Assembly: GCF_035593345.1 (NCBI RefSeq)
Contig: NZ_CP141606.1
Coordinates: 2,046,001-2,110,000 of the forward strand
Length of the DNA: 64,000 bases
Source: Lelliottia sp. JS-SCA-14
GTDB lineage: Bacteria; Pseudomonadota; Gammaproteobacteria; Enterobacterales; Enterobacteriaceae
Direction of reading: 5' to 3'
Shown piece by piece: positions 19,190 through 26,813 of the stretch (positions are counted from its first letter, which is position 1; every line of letters begins with the position of its first letter). A program made the position numbers and the translations under genes. Below the pieces are notes generated by a model that saw only the letters and a program-made list of their open reading frames with translations, ran no database searches and was not told where the DNA came from.

Positions 19190-19571
19190 TCAGGTGTCGA
19201 ATGGGCATGAGAGAGCAGATCACCTCTTACGGCAGTGCGAGCTCAGGTACACGCAGGTGACTGGGCACCGGAGGATGAGGAAAAGGCACGAGGCGAGCAA
19301 AGTCAACTGTTGATGATTTAATGTCTTCATCATCAAAGGGTCAAGAAACAAAGTGACAAATCAAAGCTTTTGAAAGAACAGTCGGGAATAATGCTGCTAA
19401 CAAAGTGTTTGATTCATTAGCATTTCGAGATATTAAAGAGATTCCAGGTGGTCAGGCGGGAAAATTCCTGATAGTCGAGCTGTTATTGTTCGCTAACTCA
19501 GCACTGACGGAAGATCAACATTAGAAATCCCGTCGGGCAATAACAGGAGCAAATTTGAATATAATGAGTGA
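19190..19571 (+). pseudogene. Heavily frameshifted CdiA toxin tail (module 6)
   Basis: Pieces in different frames read WAPEDEEKARGEQSQ, DLMSSSSKGQETK (stop), FERTVGNNAANKVFDSLAF, RDIKEIPGGQ, KIPDSRAVIVR (stop) and TDGRSTLEIPSGNNRSKF, ending in TGA 19569-19571. Put together they match the order of a typical C-terminal toxin after the PEDEE linker. At least three lesions are present. The region 19098-19190 holds only an AT-rich tail with no gene seen. Confidence 0.55.
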
Positions 19572-19577
19572 TGGTAT

Positions 19578-19964
19578 ATGACTGAGACATTGGTACATAT
19601 TTCCTACGGCATAAATCATTCCCAGATAAATCAATTAGTTGATTTTAGGTATTTATCTGGAATCCTGGAGCTGTTTTTAGCTTCTGGCAGTGCTGATGAA
19701 ATGAACGAAATCCGTGTTGTATTTGATTGGGTGCATTCTTTCCGCGTTACTGACGAAGGTGATCTGTTAAAAATGCAAGATGACTTGAATGGTCAGATGG
19801 TTACAGGAATCTACAAAGTGGAAGGATCTCACTATTTAGCATGGTTTAACGAACAAAGTGCTAATACCCATGACGGAGATAACATAACTCATTATTTAAT
19901 AGTGACAGATGATGATGTGATTGATGTTCTGTCTTCCGTTAGTCCAACAATATCATGTTACTGA
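19578..19964 (+). CDS. Orphan immunity protein (module 6)
   Basis: 128-aa acidic protein (MTETLVHISYGINHSQINQL) with a strand-rich middle (NEIRVVFDWVHSFRVTDE) and the tail HYLIVTDDDVIDVLSS. It starts 6 bases after the end of the broken toxin. No signal peptide, intact frame. The family was not recognised; role inferred from position. Confidence 0.62.
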   Translation: MTETLVHISYGINHSQINQLVDFRYLSGILELFLASGSADEMNEIRVVFDWVHSFRVTDEGDLLKMQDDLNGQMVTGIYKVEGSHYLAWFNEQSANTHDGDNITHYLIVTDDDVIDVLSSVSPTISCY

Positions 19965-20268
19965 AAATAATTTGACCTGCGATCCCCCACTTACCGTAAT
20001 GACAAAGGGCGCGAAGGTATATGGATTTTATCCATCGTCAACTGGTGTTGGGATCTCTGGTGCTGAATCTGGTGTACCGTCTACCTCTGTGTCAGTAAAT
20101 GGTAAAATCATTTCTAAGCTTGATTGTCAATCCTCTGCTGCTATCGGCATTAGCGTTACTCGCGGCTCAACAAGTGCTGTACTTGCAACATATGCCAGAA
20201 TCATCATTTGAAGAGATGCTTCAATGCCTGGCGGCTATAAAATTATTACAGGATGCCCAACACAATGA
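19965..20268 (+). pseudogene. Toxin-tail remnant (module 7)
   Basis: Short open stretches (AKVYGFYPSSTGVGIS; VSVNGKIISKL) and a final segment RDASMPGGYKIITGCPTQ whose TGA (20266-20268) overlaps the ATG of the next gene. That coupling marks the segment as the end of a former toxin. The upstream half contains stops and cannot be matched to CdiA by eye. Confidence 0.4.
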
Positions 20269-20561
20269 ATATTCGCGAAAAATACCCATATCTAACATAT
20301 TTCTTAAGATGTTATTTTAACCAAGATTTTGAGGTGCTCTTTGGGAATGCAGATGAAACATTGACTGCTTACAAAACTACTGAAACTGTTGAAGAGCAGT
20401 TGCAGTTGAAAGTTGAAATAGATTATTTGCTGGATCTTTCTCTATCAGATAATGAATTACAGGACTTGCTGCTTAACGAAATTGATTGTGGCTATTACTA
20501 CCCTAACGAATGGCCTTCGTCTGAAGAATGGCTGAAACATATAAGTAAGCAAATAAAATGA
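20265..20561 (+). CDS. CdiI-like immunity protein (CdiI_2-type, module 7)
   Basis: 98-aa acidic protein: MNIREKYPYLTYFLRCYFNQDFE, EEQLQLKVEIDYLLDLSLSDNEL and YYYPNEWPSSEEWLKHI. The YPxLxxFLxxYFxQDF start and the final EEWLxxI match the pattern of the CdiI_2 contact-dependent-inhibition immunity family. The start at 20265 is chosen over 20253 because it overlaps the toxin stop (ATGA). The frame is intact. Confidence 0.68.
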   Translation: MNIREKYPYLTYFLRCYFNQDFEVLFGNADETLTAYKTTETVEEQLQLKVEIDYLLDLSLSDNELQDLLLNEIDCGYYYPNEWPSSEEWLKHISKQIK

Positions 20562-20563
20562 TC

Positions 20564-20590
20564 AATCCCGGCCATCGCGCCGGGATTTTC
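20564..20590 (+). terminator. Module terminator 4
   Basis: AATCCCGGC/GCCGGGATT hairpin with TTTTC tail directly after the module 7 immunity stop. Confidence 0.75.
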
Positions 20591-20659
20591 TTGTCTGCAG
20601 AATAAGCCAAATGTACGCATCCAATATTCTTGTATCGGCTGCACATTTAGATTGGGATT

Positions 20660-20827
20660 TGTTGTAGTTGCTCTTTAATATTATCTGGAAAATATCATAA
20701 CGATCTGAAAATAAATGAATTTATTGATGCCCTAATTAGTTATGATAAAGATGGTATGAAAATATCAGAATGGAATGCTGACACTGAAAAGTGTTATTTA
20801 TTTTTTACAAGAGAATCAAATAAATAG
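20660..20827 (+). pseudogene. 3' fragment of an orphan immunity gene (module 8a)
   Basis: Open frame without a start: KYHNDLKINEFIDALIS, DKDGMKISEWNADTEK, CYLFFTRESNK, ending in TAG 20825-20827. AT-rich and acidic like the other immunity genes. An AAGAATC/GATTCTT inverted repeat follows at about 20826-20862. The 5' half is lost. Confidence 0.5.
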
Positions 20828-20864
20828 AAGAATCCCAACCCTTATGGCGTAGTCGAGATTCTTT

Positions 20865-21164
20865 ACCCCATTCAACTAACAATCTCGAGCCTAATACTGT
20901 TTATGGTGTTTATGATGGAGTCGCTCAGAAAATCGGTGGTTATTGTACGACGAAAAAACCATCAGATTCTGTCCAATCAATTATTGATAGCGCTCTTAAC
21001 CCTCAATGGGGAAATACAGCGACAAAAGTAATAAAAATTGAGGTGCCTGCAGGGCCTAAATATTATGAAAGCATTTCACCACCTCCAGAGGATTAGTTGG
21101 TAGGGGAATTCAAGTTCTCTTCCCGAAAGATGGTAAAATTGAATTTTCTTGGATAAAAAAATGA
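20865..21164 (+). pseudogene. Broken toxin tail (module 8)
   Basis: NTVYGVYDGVAQKIGGYC, SVQSIIDSALNPQWGN and VIKIEVPAGPKYYESI, then a one-base shift at about 21093, then GLVGRGIQVLFPKDG and KIEFSWIKK to TGA 21162-21164, overlapping the next ATG. It lacks any CdiA delivery region and has no start codon. The toxin family was not identified. Confidence 0.55.
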
Positions 21165-21397
21165 ATGAGTGTGGTTGGGAAGTCATCGACGCATTTTCAT
21201 CTCCATATGAATATGAACGCTTTGAAATATGGATTGATGATCAAGGTAAAAATGGAAGGGTAATCCAGGTCCCCGTTCAGGAAAAATATGCCGGCTGGGG
21301 TTTTGAAGAGAAGTGGTTCATCTGTTTGAAGTCATGTGATACCTGGAGACTGGTTGCCCCTCAAACTCCCTTTCTCCGCTACTGGGGGCCGATATAG
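21161..21397 (+). CDS. Orphan immunity protein (module 8)
   Basis: 78-aa protein (MNECGWEVIDAFSSPYEYER) rich in Trp and acidic residues, ending FLRYWGPI. The start overlaps the toxin stop (ATGA at 21161-21164). No signal peptide, frame intact. Function inferred from coupling; family not recognised. Confidence 0.6.
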   Translation: MNECGWEVIDAFSSPYEYERFEIWIDDQGKNGRVIQVPVQEKYAGWGFEEKWFICLKSCDTWRLVAPQTPFLRYWGPI

Positions 21398-21440
21398 GGT
21401 TTCAATTTCCTGAAATCGATTCTTGACGGGGCGTAGGTCA

Positions 21441-21632
21441 ATGGCGGATAAAGGCAGCCTCGATACCGGGACGCCGGGCTTTAGCAACCTGCACAACGAA
21501 GCCGATCTCAAAACCCAGCACTAGGGCATCAGCCTGAGCGGCAGTGGCAACACGGAAAGTACTACTGCTAGTGGCGGGAACACAACCTCAACACCGAAAG
21601 GTGAGCAGAATAAACTGAGTACAATAAAATGA
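21441..21632 (+). pseudogene. CdiA fragment (pre-VENN region) with an amber codon (module 9)
   Basis: DKGSLDTGTPGFSNLHNEADLKTQH, TAG, then GISLSGSGNTESTT and a short tail to TGA 21630-21632. The LDTGTxGFSNxxNxADxK pattern is a conserved stretch of CdiA upstream of the VENN region. No recognisable toxin domain remains between this fragment and the next immunity gene. Confidence 0.6.
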
Positions 21633-21648
21633 TTAAAGGAAAATAGTA

Positions 21649-22092
21649 ATGAATAAGCTACGTATATCTTTAATCGAAGGTTCGTTACTAGATGATTTTC
21701 AGCTGATTGATATTTCAGTTATAAGTAATAGGGGAAGGGAGGCTATTTTTCAAGGGGAAATAGATCTGTCTGAACTAATCAGCTGGCTCATAGAAAATGA
21801 ACATGAAATTAAGTCGATGGATATACCAATCAACAGAAAAGGTAGTGGGTCATTAGCTAGAAAAATACGACATTTTTATGAAAATATGGATAAGACACAT
21901 GATGTCGTTGTTGATGCAATGTTTGAATATCGTTCTAATCATTGTCTCCGATTTGCAAGTCGTGGCACTAATTTTCCTGAGATCTATATTGGGAAGTCAA
22001 AACATAATTATGAAATATCCCTTTCGGATAATGATAGCGAATGGATGTACTTTATTGATATAGAAGATTTTTTTAATCATCTAAATAACTAG
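21649..22092 (+). CDS. Probable orphan immunity protein (module 9)
   Basis: 147-aa AT-rich acidic protein (MNKLRISLIEGSLLDDFQL; DVVVDAMFEYRSNHCLRF; EWMYFIDIEDFFNHLNN) with a good ribosome binding site (AAGGA, 8 bases before ATG). No signal peptide. It keeps an intact frame although its toxin has been deleted. Family not recognised. Confidence 0.6.
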   Translation: MNKLRISLIEGSLLDDFQLIDISVISNRGREAIFQGEIDLSELISWLIENEHEIKSMDIPINRKGSGSLARKIRHFYENMDKTHDVVVDAMFEYRSNHCLRFASRGTNFPEIYIGKSKHNYEISLSDNDSEWMYFIDIEDFFNHLNN

Positions 22093-22095
22093 ATT

Positions 22096-22195
22096 CGGCC
22101 CCTCCTTAAGAGGTTAGGATTATTTCCTCGGTCATTCGGCAAGTTGTCGGAATTTGATGGAGGAAAGATATGCAAAATGCTGTGAAAGGAAAGTA
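22096..22195 (+). pseudogene. Toxin-tail remnant (module 10)
   Basis: About 33 codons: RPLLKRLGLFPRSFGKLSEFDGG in one frame and WRKDMQNAVKGK in the next, ending in TAA just before the following ATG. This is the extreme C-terminal end of a lost toxin. Confidence 0.4.
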
Positions 22196-22570
22196 ATGAC
22201 AAGGTTACTAAATGATTATATAGGCGTTTTTACTCAGCGATCAGAGCATATAAAAAATGCAGTAAATCGGTGTGTCGAATATTGGGCCCCTGAACAAGTG
22301 CCGCTAATTTTACTGTTATCAACTGTAGGTAAGGCACTTATAAAACAGTTAGATGTACTTAGCGAGAATGAGAAAACTGTACTATTCCAGCATATAGAAG
22401 ATGGCATGCGATCTGATGAAGATGAGTTAGCCACCGCCGTAGCAACTGGTTTAGTTGAGTCTCTAGTAACTGCATCAGATGGAAATGATGAGCTATGGAG
22501 AGCTATCGAGAGGTATCTTGGTAGGGAATCGAATAAACATGCCGTTGCCTGGAAAAATTTCGGACAATAA
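22196..22570 (+). CDS. Orphan immunity protein (module 10)
   Basis: 124-aa helical acidic protein (MTRLLNDYIGVFTQRSEHI; APEQVPLILLLSTVGKAL; DELWRAIERYLGRES). The start ATG at 22196 has AAAGGA 7 bases upstream and follows the toxin stop directly, so it is preferred over 22154. Intact frame, no signal peptide. Family not recognised. Confidence 0.62.
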   Translation: MTRLLNDYIGVFTQRSEHIKNAVNRCVEYWAPEQVPLILLLSTVGKALIKQLDVLSENEKTVLFQHIEDGMRSDEDELATAVATGLVESLVTASDGNDELWRAIERYLGRESNKHAVAWKNFGQ

Positions 22571-22573
22571 ATC

Positions 22574-22605
22574 AAGATCCCGGCCAATTCGTCGGGATCT
22601 TTTTA
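22574..22605 (+). terminator. Module terminator 5
   Basis: AGATCCCGGC/GTCGGGATCT hairpin followed by TTTTTATC, 3 bases after the module 10 immunity stop and just before SymE fragment C. Confidence 0.8.
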
Positions 22606-22622
22606 TCTGTCCTGATTTGCCG

Positions 22623-22942
22623 TTACATACAGCGCCCGTCCCTGCGCTTATACACCGGCACATCGGCAGTGTCATTCAGCGCTCCCAGAAACGTCTCCAG
22701 CCACTGCACCATTTTCTTGCGGTTGACGGAGGCGACGCTTAATCCCTCGGCGCAGCCCAGAGTTCGCGGATGTTCTGGGCGGTGATAACGATGCAGTCTG
22801 GCATCACCCGGATCTTAACGGGCATTCCGTCAGTAAACCCCGCCAGAGCCAGCCACTCACCAAGTAAAAACAGCGCGTAATGGACGGCCCGGCGATAGAA
22901 TTCACGGTGTGTTGCTGGAACGAATCCTGGAGATGCAGTCAA
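22623..22942 (-). pseudogene. SymE-family toxin gene, near full length but frameshifted (copy C)
   Basis: The most complete of the four copies. Minus-strand residues include REFYRRAVHYALFLLGEWLALAGF, the SymE core (GMPVKIRVMPDCIVITAQ), IRELWAAPRD, and after a one-base loss near 22758 the shared C-terminal extension QWLETFLGALNDTADV to TAA at 22623. E. coli SymE has the same GQWLEAAGF...V..V.EGCIVLTAQ order. No antisense SymR-like RNA was identified. The frameshift probably inactivates it. Confidence 0.7.
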
Positions 22943-22965
22943 CGACGCGAACCAGACAATGGCTT

Positions 22966-23503
22966 CGGCCTAGGACAAGAAGCTGAAGGAAATAGGCGGA
23001 TCTTTAGGCGTAGCCACCCAATGCTCCTTCGGTCGTGCATGTACGTCAGAGGACGATGAGAAACAAAACCAGGCGAATATTGGCAAGGATATGTCTGATG
23101 CCGATAAAGCTGAGCTGGGTGGTACGGGTTCAGGAACTCCGGGAGGCTGGGGCCGGAAGATGAGGAAAATGCGAGGAATAATGATCCTCATAGTTCTACT
23201 AGTGCAAGAGATCTAAATTCCGAGTTGGTCGGTGAGGAAATAGCCAATGGGCACGCATTCGATAAACATGTTATCGAGCAAAGCGAGTTCAAAGAGTTAG
23301 GGATCTCAACTAAAGAGCAGTTTGCTGCTCATATAGAAAAAGTAGTAAAAAATCCAACCTCAAGTAAAAACTTCAGTGGCGGTCGTACAGCATATTGGGA
23401 TGAACCATCAGGCACTGTTGTCATCCGCAATCCTAAATCGGCAGATGGTGGGACTGCGTTCAGGCCCACTAATGGCAGAGCTTACTATGATAATTTAAGG
23501 TGA
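22966..23503 (+). pseudogene. CdiA linker and CdiA-CT toxin domain, one frameshift (module 11)
   Basis: First part in one frame: DDEKQNQANIGKDMSDADKAELGG, then GSGTPGGWG, the linker also seen in module 3. A one-base loss near 23153 shifts the frame. The toxin domain is then open to TGA 23501-23503: NGHAFDKHVIEQSEFKELG, QFAAHIEKVVKNP, GGRTAYWDE, GTVVIRNPKSADGGTAFRP and YYDNLR. This HAFxKHV...NP...GRxAYW...VVI.NP..DGGTAFRP pattern resembles the tRNase-type CdiA C-terminal domain. That assignment is by pattern memory. The toxin core is intact but detached from any export signal. Confidence 0.68.
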
Positions 23504-23507
23504 TTTT

Positions 23508-23714
23508 ATGGAATTAGTGAATCTGGAAGGGCGTAGTGCTCTCGTGGCATTAAATGAATCTGAATTGTTGATATTAAATTCGGCTCTTAACGAAATCTGT
23601 AATGGCATCGATGTTCAGGAATTTGATACCCGAATAGGTTCTTCTAAAGAGACTGTTGCAGAGCTATTAGGGAAAATCGGCAATGTGTTAGACCAAATAG
23701 AATCATCTAACTAA
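23508..23714 (+). CDS. Orphan immunity protein (module 11)
   Basis: 68-aa acidic protein (MELVNLEGRSALVALNESEL; SKETVAELLGKIGNVLDQIES) starting 4 bases after the toxin stop, with AGGTG overlapping that stop as ribosome binding site. Small helical immunity proteins of this kind pair with CdiA-CT RNases. Frame intact. Confidence 0.65.
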   Translation: MELVNLEGRSALVALNESELLILNSALNEICNGIDVQEFDTRIGSSKETVAELLGKIGNVLDQIESSN

Positions 23715-23719
23715 ATTAT

Positions 23720-23749
23720 GATCCCGGCCAAGTCACCGGGATCTTTTTA
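23720..23749 (+). terminator. Module terminator 6
   Basis: GATCCCGG/CCGGGATC hairpin with TTTTTATC tail, 5 bases after the module 11 immunity stop and before SymE fragment D. Confidence 0.8.
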
Positions 23750-23766
23750 TCTGTCACGATCCGTCG

Positions 23767-23912
23767 CTACTTACAGCGCCCGTCCCCGCGCTTATACACT
23801 GGCACATCGGCGGTATCGTTCAGCGTCCCCGGAAACGTCTCTAGCCACTGCACCATCTTATTGCGGTTGTCCGGGCGACGCTTAATTCCTCGGTGCAGCC
23901 CCACAGTTCGCG
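23767..23912 (-). pseudogene. SymE-family C-terminal fragment (copy D)
   Basis: Minus-strand frame ending in TAG at 23767: NRNKMVQWLETFPGTLNDTAD then VPVYKRGDGRCK, the same C-terminal extension as copies A to C. It is cut at about 23912, where a cdiA VENN fragment begins. Confidence 0.6.
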
Positions 23913-23935
23913 GGTGGAGGTTGAGAATAATGATC
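23913..23935 (+). pseudogene. CdiA VENN-motif stub at the edge of the IS element
   Basis: Only the codons for VEVENND remain (VENN at 23920-23931), directly followed by the IS3-family element. The base string matches the VENN borders at 13766, 15100 and 16540, which indicates a further module that was lost here. Confidence 0.5.
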
Positions 23936-23993
23936 TTACCCAGTATTAGTGGACACACGACTAAGTGAGTAAACTCTCAACCAGAGGTGACTC

Positions 23994-24293
23994 ATGACAA
24001 AACCAGTATCAACCAGCAAAAAGCCCCGTAAGCAACACACACCTGAATTCCGCCAGGAAGCCCTGAAACTCGCGGAACGTATTGGCGTTGCCGCCGCAGC
24101 CCGTGAGCTCAGCCTGTATGAATCTCAACTGTATGCCTGGCGTAGCAAACAGAAACAGCAGCTGACTTCCACCGAACGCGAGAGCGAACTTGCCGCAGAA
24201 AATGCCCGCCTTAAACGCCAGCTGGCTGAACGTGACGAGGAGCTGGCCATTCTCCAAAAGGCCGCGACATACTTCGCGAAGCGCCTGAAATGA
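23994..24293 (+). CDS. IS3-family transposase OrfA
   Basis: 99-aa DNA-binding subunit. It has an N-terminal helix-turn-helix ([36 protein letters not shown]) and a C-terminal leucine-zipper-like coiled coil ([19 protein letters not shown]). The frame overlaps orfB by 4 bases in the -1 register, as in IS3 elements that make an OrfAB fusion by programmed frameshifting. Confidence 0.9.
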   Translation: MTKPVSTSKKPRKQHTPEFRQEALKLAERIGVAAAARELSLYESQLYAWRSKQKQQLTSTERESELAAENARLKRQLAERDEELAILQKAATYFAKRLK

Positions 24294-25144
24294 AGTATGT
24301 CTTCATCGAAAAGTATCAGGCTGAATTCAGCATTAAAGCCATGTGTCGTGTGCTTCGGGTTGCCCGCAGCGGCTGGTATGCCTGGCGTCTGCGCCGCCAT
24401 CAGCCCGGTCCGCGCCAGCAGTTCCGGCTCATCTGTGATGCTGCTGTCCGTCAGGCATTCACTGAGGCAAAACAGCGTTATGGTGCGCCTCGTCTCGCTG
24501 ACGAACTACCGGAGTACAACATCAAAACCATTGCTGCCAGCCTGCGTCGTCAGGGACTGCGGGCGAAAGCCACCCGGAAGTTCAGCCCGGTCAGCTATCG
24601 TGCACATGGTCTGCAGGTATCGGAGAATCTGCTGAAGCAGGACTTCAGTGCCGACGGTCCGAACCGGAAGTGGGCAGGTGACATCACGTATCTGCGCACG
24701 GACGAAGGCTGGCTCTATCTGGCAGTAGCCATCGACCTGTGGTCACGCGCCGTTATTGGCTGGTCGATGTCGCCACGTATGACGGCGCAACTGGCCTGCG
24801 ATGCGCTTCAGATGGCGCTGTGGCGGCGTAAACGGCCGCAAAATGTCATCGTTCACACCGACCGTGGCGGCCAGTACTGTTCAGCGGATTATCAGACATT
24901 ACTGAAACGCCATAATCTACAGGGGAGCATGAGCGCAAAAGGTTGCTGTTATGACAATGCTTGTGTGGAAAACTTCTTTCACTCATTGAAAGTGGAATGT
25001 ATCCACGGAGAACGTTTTGCCAGCCGGGAAATAATGCGGACGACGGTGTTTAATTATATCGAGTGTGATTACAATCGCTGGCGTCGCCACAGTGCGTGCG
25101 GCGGTCTCAGCCCTGAACAATTTGAAAACCAGAATCTCGCTTAG
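24290..25144 (+). CDS. IS3-family transposase OrfB (DDE integrase core)
   Basis: 284-aa catalytic subunit. After an HTH_21-type segment ([15 protein letters not shown]) the rve integrase core shows the DDE triad: WAGDITYL (first Asp), VHTDRGGQY (second Asp) and [10 protein letters not shown] (Glu). It ends with the family tail [19 protein letters not shown]. The ATG at 24290 overlaps the orfA stop; translation as a frameshift product with OrfA is expected. Confidence 0.92.
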   Translation: MKYVFIEKYQAEFSIKAMCRVLRVARSGWYAWRLRRHQPGPRQQFRLICDAAVRQAFTEAKQRYGAPRLADELPEYNIKTIAASLRRQGLRAKATRKFSPVSYRAHGLQVSENLLKQDFSADGPNRKWAGDITYLRTDEGWLYLAVAIDLWSRAVIGWSMSPRMTAQLACDALQMALWRRKRPQNVIVHTDRGGQYCSADYQTLLKRHNLQGSMSAKGCCYDNACVENFFHSLKVECIHGERFASREIMRTTVFNYIECDYNRWRRHSACGGLSPEQFENQNLA

Positions 25145-25173
25145 GACTGTGTCCACTTTACGTGGGTAAGATC

Positions 25174-25651
25174 AAAGGTAAGAAAAGAGATTGAAAAGGA
25201 AACGAGGAAACTAGCAGCCATTCAGAAGAAAGAAGATAAAAGGATTGAAAAGAGGAATAAACAGCTTGCTAGATTGAAGAAGGTTGAAGAACGACGATTA
25301 GAGAAAGAAAAGATTAAACTAGCTAATGCTCAAAAAAGAGCGATAACAAGAGATGAAAACATTAAAAGAAAAATAGAGGAAGATAAAAATAGAAAGCTTG
25401 CATGGGAAATCAAGCTAGCTGAAATTGCTGCTTATGAAGAAGATGCTAAAAGGGAGAAAATTAAAAGCTACACCCCTTTCTATCCTACTGGAGAGAAGAA
25501 GATTAAATTCTTAACGTGGGATAAGGTGCATAAATCCTATAGAGTTCAGCGTAAAATAGAACAGAAGCTTTGTAAGTATGGAAAGTTTCGAAACTATGAA
25601 GATGCCGTAGCCCGAATAGAAGAATGTGAAACTAACAATTGGTATCAGTGA
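25174..25651 (+). pseudogene. Lysine/glutamate-rich coiled-coil protein, 5' end missing
   Basis: The reading frame is open from the IS edge to TGA 25649-25651 with no start codon at its beginning, so the 5' part is missing. A TTG at 25274 is the first possible start but lacks a convincing ribosome binding site. About 100 residues of charged coiled coil (KKVEERRLEKEKIKLANAQ) lead to a small C-terminal domain (KFLTWDKVHKSYRVQR; YGKFRNYEDAVARIEE) resembling AP2-like DNA-binding domains of phage proteins. The base composition is AT-rich. Possibly a phage or mobile-element gene. Confidence 0.5.
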
Positions 25652-25655
25652 GAAG

Positions 25656-25678
25656 AAGCCCCGCTAGGGGCTTTGCTC
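25656..25678. terminator. Terminator between convergent genes
   Basis: AAGCCCC/GGGGCTT stem with a 3-base loop, followed by TGCTC on the plus side. It lies between the plus-strand coiled-coil gene and the minus-strand T6SS cassette and could serve both. Confidence 0.7.
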
Positions 25679-25680
25679 TA

Positions 25681-25941
25681 TTATAATTTCTTCTGTTTTC
25701 TTATCTCTACTAATTCTCTGTGCATTGCTTCCATAAGCCTACGATTTTCTTTCATCCTCTCAAATGGGAAACGGATTATCCTGTATACAATTAAAACGGC
25801 TATGATAGCTATTACTAGCAGAACAATGAATAGAATAATACCTCCTATCCACTTTCCTATAGTCCACCACACACTTGCATCTACATCACCACCAAAAACA
25901 ATCATCACTGCTCTGATAGCAGCATAGAACATTTCAGCCAT
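25681..25941 (-). CDS. Small single-pass membrane protein, last gene of the T6SS cassette
   Basis: 86 aa. A Trp-flanked hydrophobic stretch at about residues 25-55 (GKWIGGIILFIVLLVIAII) is followed by a basic, coiled C-terminal tail (ENRRLMEAMHRELVEIRKQ). AAGGGA precedes the ATG. It is 34 bases downstream of hcp and in the same direction, so it is co-transcribed. Role unknown: it could be an accessory, a second immunity protein or a small effector. Confidence 0.6.
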   Translation of the reverse strand: MAEMFYAAIRAVMIVFGGDVDASVWWTIGKWIGGIILFIVLLVIAIIAVLIVYRIIRFPFERMKENRRLMEAMHRELVEIRKQKKL

Positions 25942-25975
25942 TTATAATCCCTTACATCCCATCCATTATGAATTG

Positions 25976-26464
25976 TTATTTCTTCTCTTCCTTCTTCATC
26001 CATGAATCCCCGTATTTAATTACCCCTTCTATATAATGCCATTCAATACCCCTAGATCTTAATGAAACAGTTTCAAGCATATTAGGGCTGTTAGAGCCTG
26101 GAATGTATGTGTGATTAGCAGAGACGCCCATCACTACAACACTCTCAAGAGTAATTCTATATACTTCACGCTCTATACCAGCTTCATTAATGTCATAATA
26201 CCTAATCTCTGCTTTCTGTAATCTTCTGCTTTCACAGACACACACAGCTAGATAAGGGCTTGCTTTGTCTATCTGCTTATGAATTACAAAGGGGCTATGC
26301 TGTCTTGTTCCTGTCATGCTTCCTGTGTGGCTGTCTACGTTCTGATATACACCATAGCTGCTACTCATTACTTCTATAGCGCCCTCTCTACCTAATGCTT
26401 TACACCCTCCATCTACTAACATTCCATTTTCATCGTATAAAAACATATAAGCCGGTAATGACAT
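25976..26464 (-). CDS. hcp: Hcp (TssD) type VI secretion tube protein, orphan copy
   Basis: 162-aa Hcp-family protein: SLPAYMFLYDENG at the start, REGAIEVMSSSYGVY, HTGSMTGTRQHSPFVIHKQIDKASPYL, EIRYYDINEAGIEREVYRITLE and the C-terminal GDSWMKKEEKK. These are the standard Hcp landmarks (HTGxxxGTRxHxPFxxxKxID). The start at 26464 is chosen because GGGAG lies 8 bases upstream. Hcp forms the hexameric tube of the T6SS and can carry small effectors in its lumen. No other structural T6SS gene is in the window, so this copy serves a system elsewhere. It sits behind an effector/immunity pair. Confidence 0.88.
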   Translation of the reverse strand: MSLPAYMFLYDENGMLVDGGCKALGREGAIEVMSSSYGVYQNVDSHTGSMTGTRQHSPFVIHKQIDKASPYLAVCVCESRRLQKAEIRYYDINEAGIEREVYRITLESVVVMGVSANHTYIPGSNSPNMLETVSLRSRGIEWHYIEGVIKYGDSWMKKEEKK

Positions 26465-26465
26465 T

Positions 26466-26813
26466 TTAATTACTCCCAAAATCTAATAAATGACCATCAT
26501 TATCAATGATGAAAGAATATTGATAGTTTTCATTATTCAGTGAATAAGTAGCGGAATACAGCACACCCTTTTCTAATTTCACTATGAAGCAGGTGTGAGG
26601 ATATGAAAGGTTAACATGTTCATCAGCTATTAGCCTCTGATAGGCTTTACCATTGTTTGCAAGTGAGTAGCGTGTTAACACTTCTTCTTTCTTAACAGTG
26701 AAGCAGACAGTATCACCATCTATATAGATAGGTTTCCATTCACCAGCCCCTAACTTTTCCCCTCTAGGGCAACCAGCAAGGAGAAGAACAAAGGGAATTA
26801 AGATCCTCTTCAT
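26466..26813 (-). CDS. Probable T6SS immunity lipoprotein
   Basis: 115-aa protein with a lipoprotein signal (MKRILIPFVLLLAGC; Cys15), so it is anchored in the periplasm. The mature part is strand-rich (IYIDGDTVCFTVKKEEVL; YSFIIDNDGHLLDFG) and contains two cysteines (VCFTV and TCFIV) that could form a disulfide. The start overlaps the stop of the upstream metallopeptidase by 4 bases and the gene is followed directly by hcp. Location and coupling fit an immunity protein against a periplasm-acting effector. Confidence 0.72.
   Translation of the reverse strand: MKRILIPFVLLLAGCPRGEKLGAGEWKPIYIDGDTVCFTVKKEEVLTRYSLANNGKAYQRLIADEHVNLSYPHTCFIVKLEKGVLYSATYSLNNENYQYSFIIDNDGHLLDFGSN

Larger units (their letters stand above)
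23936..25169 (+). mobile_element. IS3-family insertion sequence (1234 bp) with GATC target duplication
   Basis: Terminal inverted repeats of about 30 bp start TTACCCA at both ends, with GTGGACACA conserved inside each. The flanking 4-bp direct repeat GATC (23932-23935 and 25170-25173) marks a simple insertion. Two overlapping frames (orfA, orfB) have the IS3-family layout. Both look intact, so the element may still be active. The exact IS name was not assigned. Confidence 0.9.

Noticed and set aside
19921..20211. Real 96-aa gene
   Set aside because: No ribosome binding site, it overlaps the end of the module 6 immunity gene, and it lies where a toxin tail is expected; treated as a remnant.
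12800..23900. CRISPR array
   Set aside because: The repeats are long, few and unevenly spaced, and they are coding or terminator sequences; there are no regular spacers.
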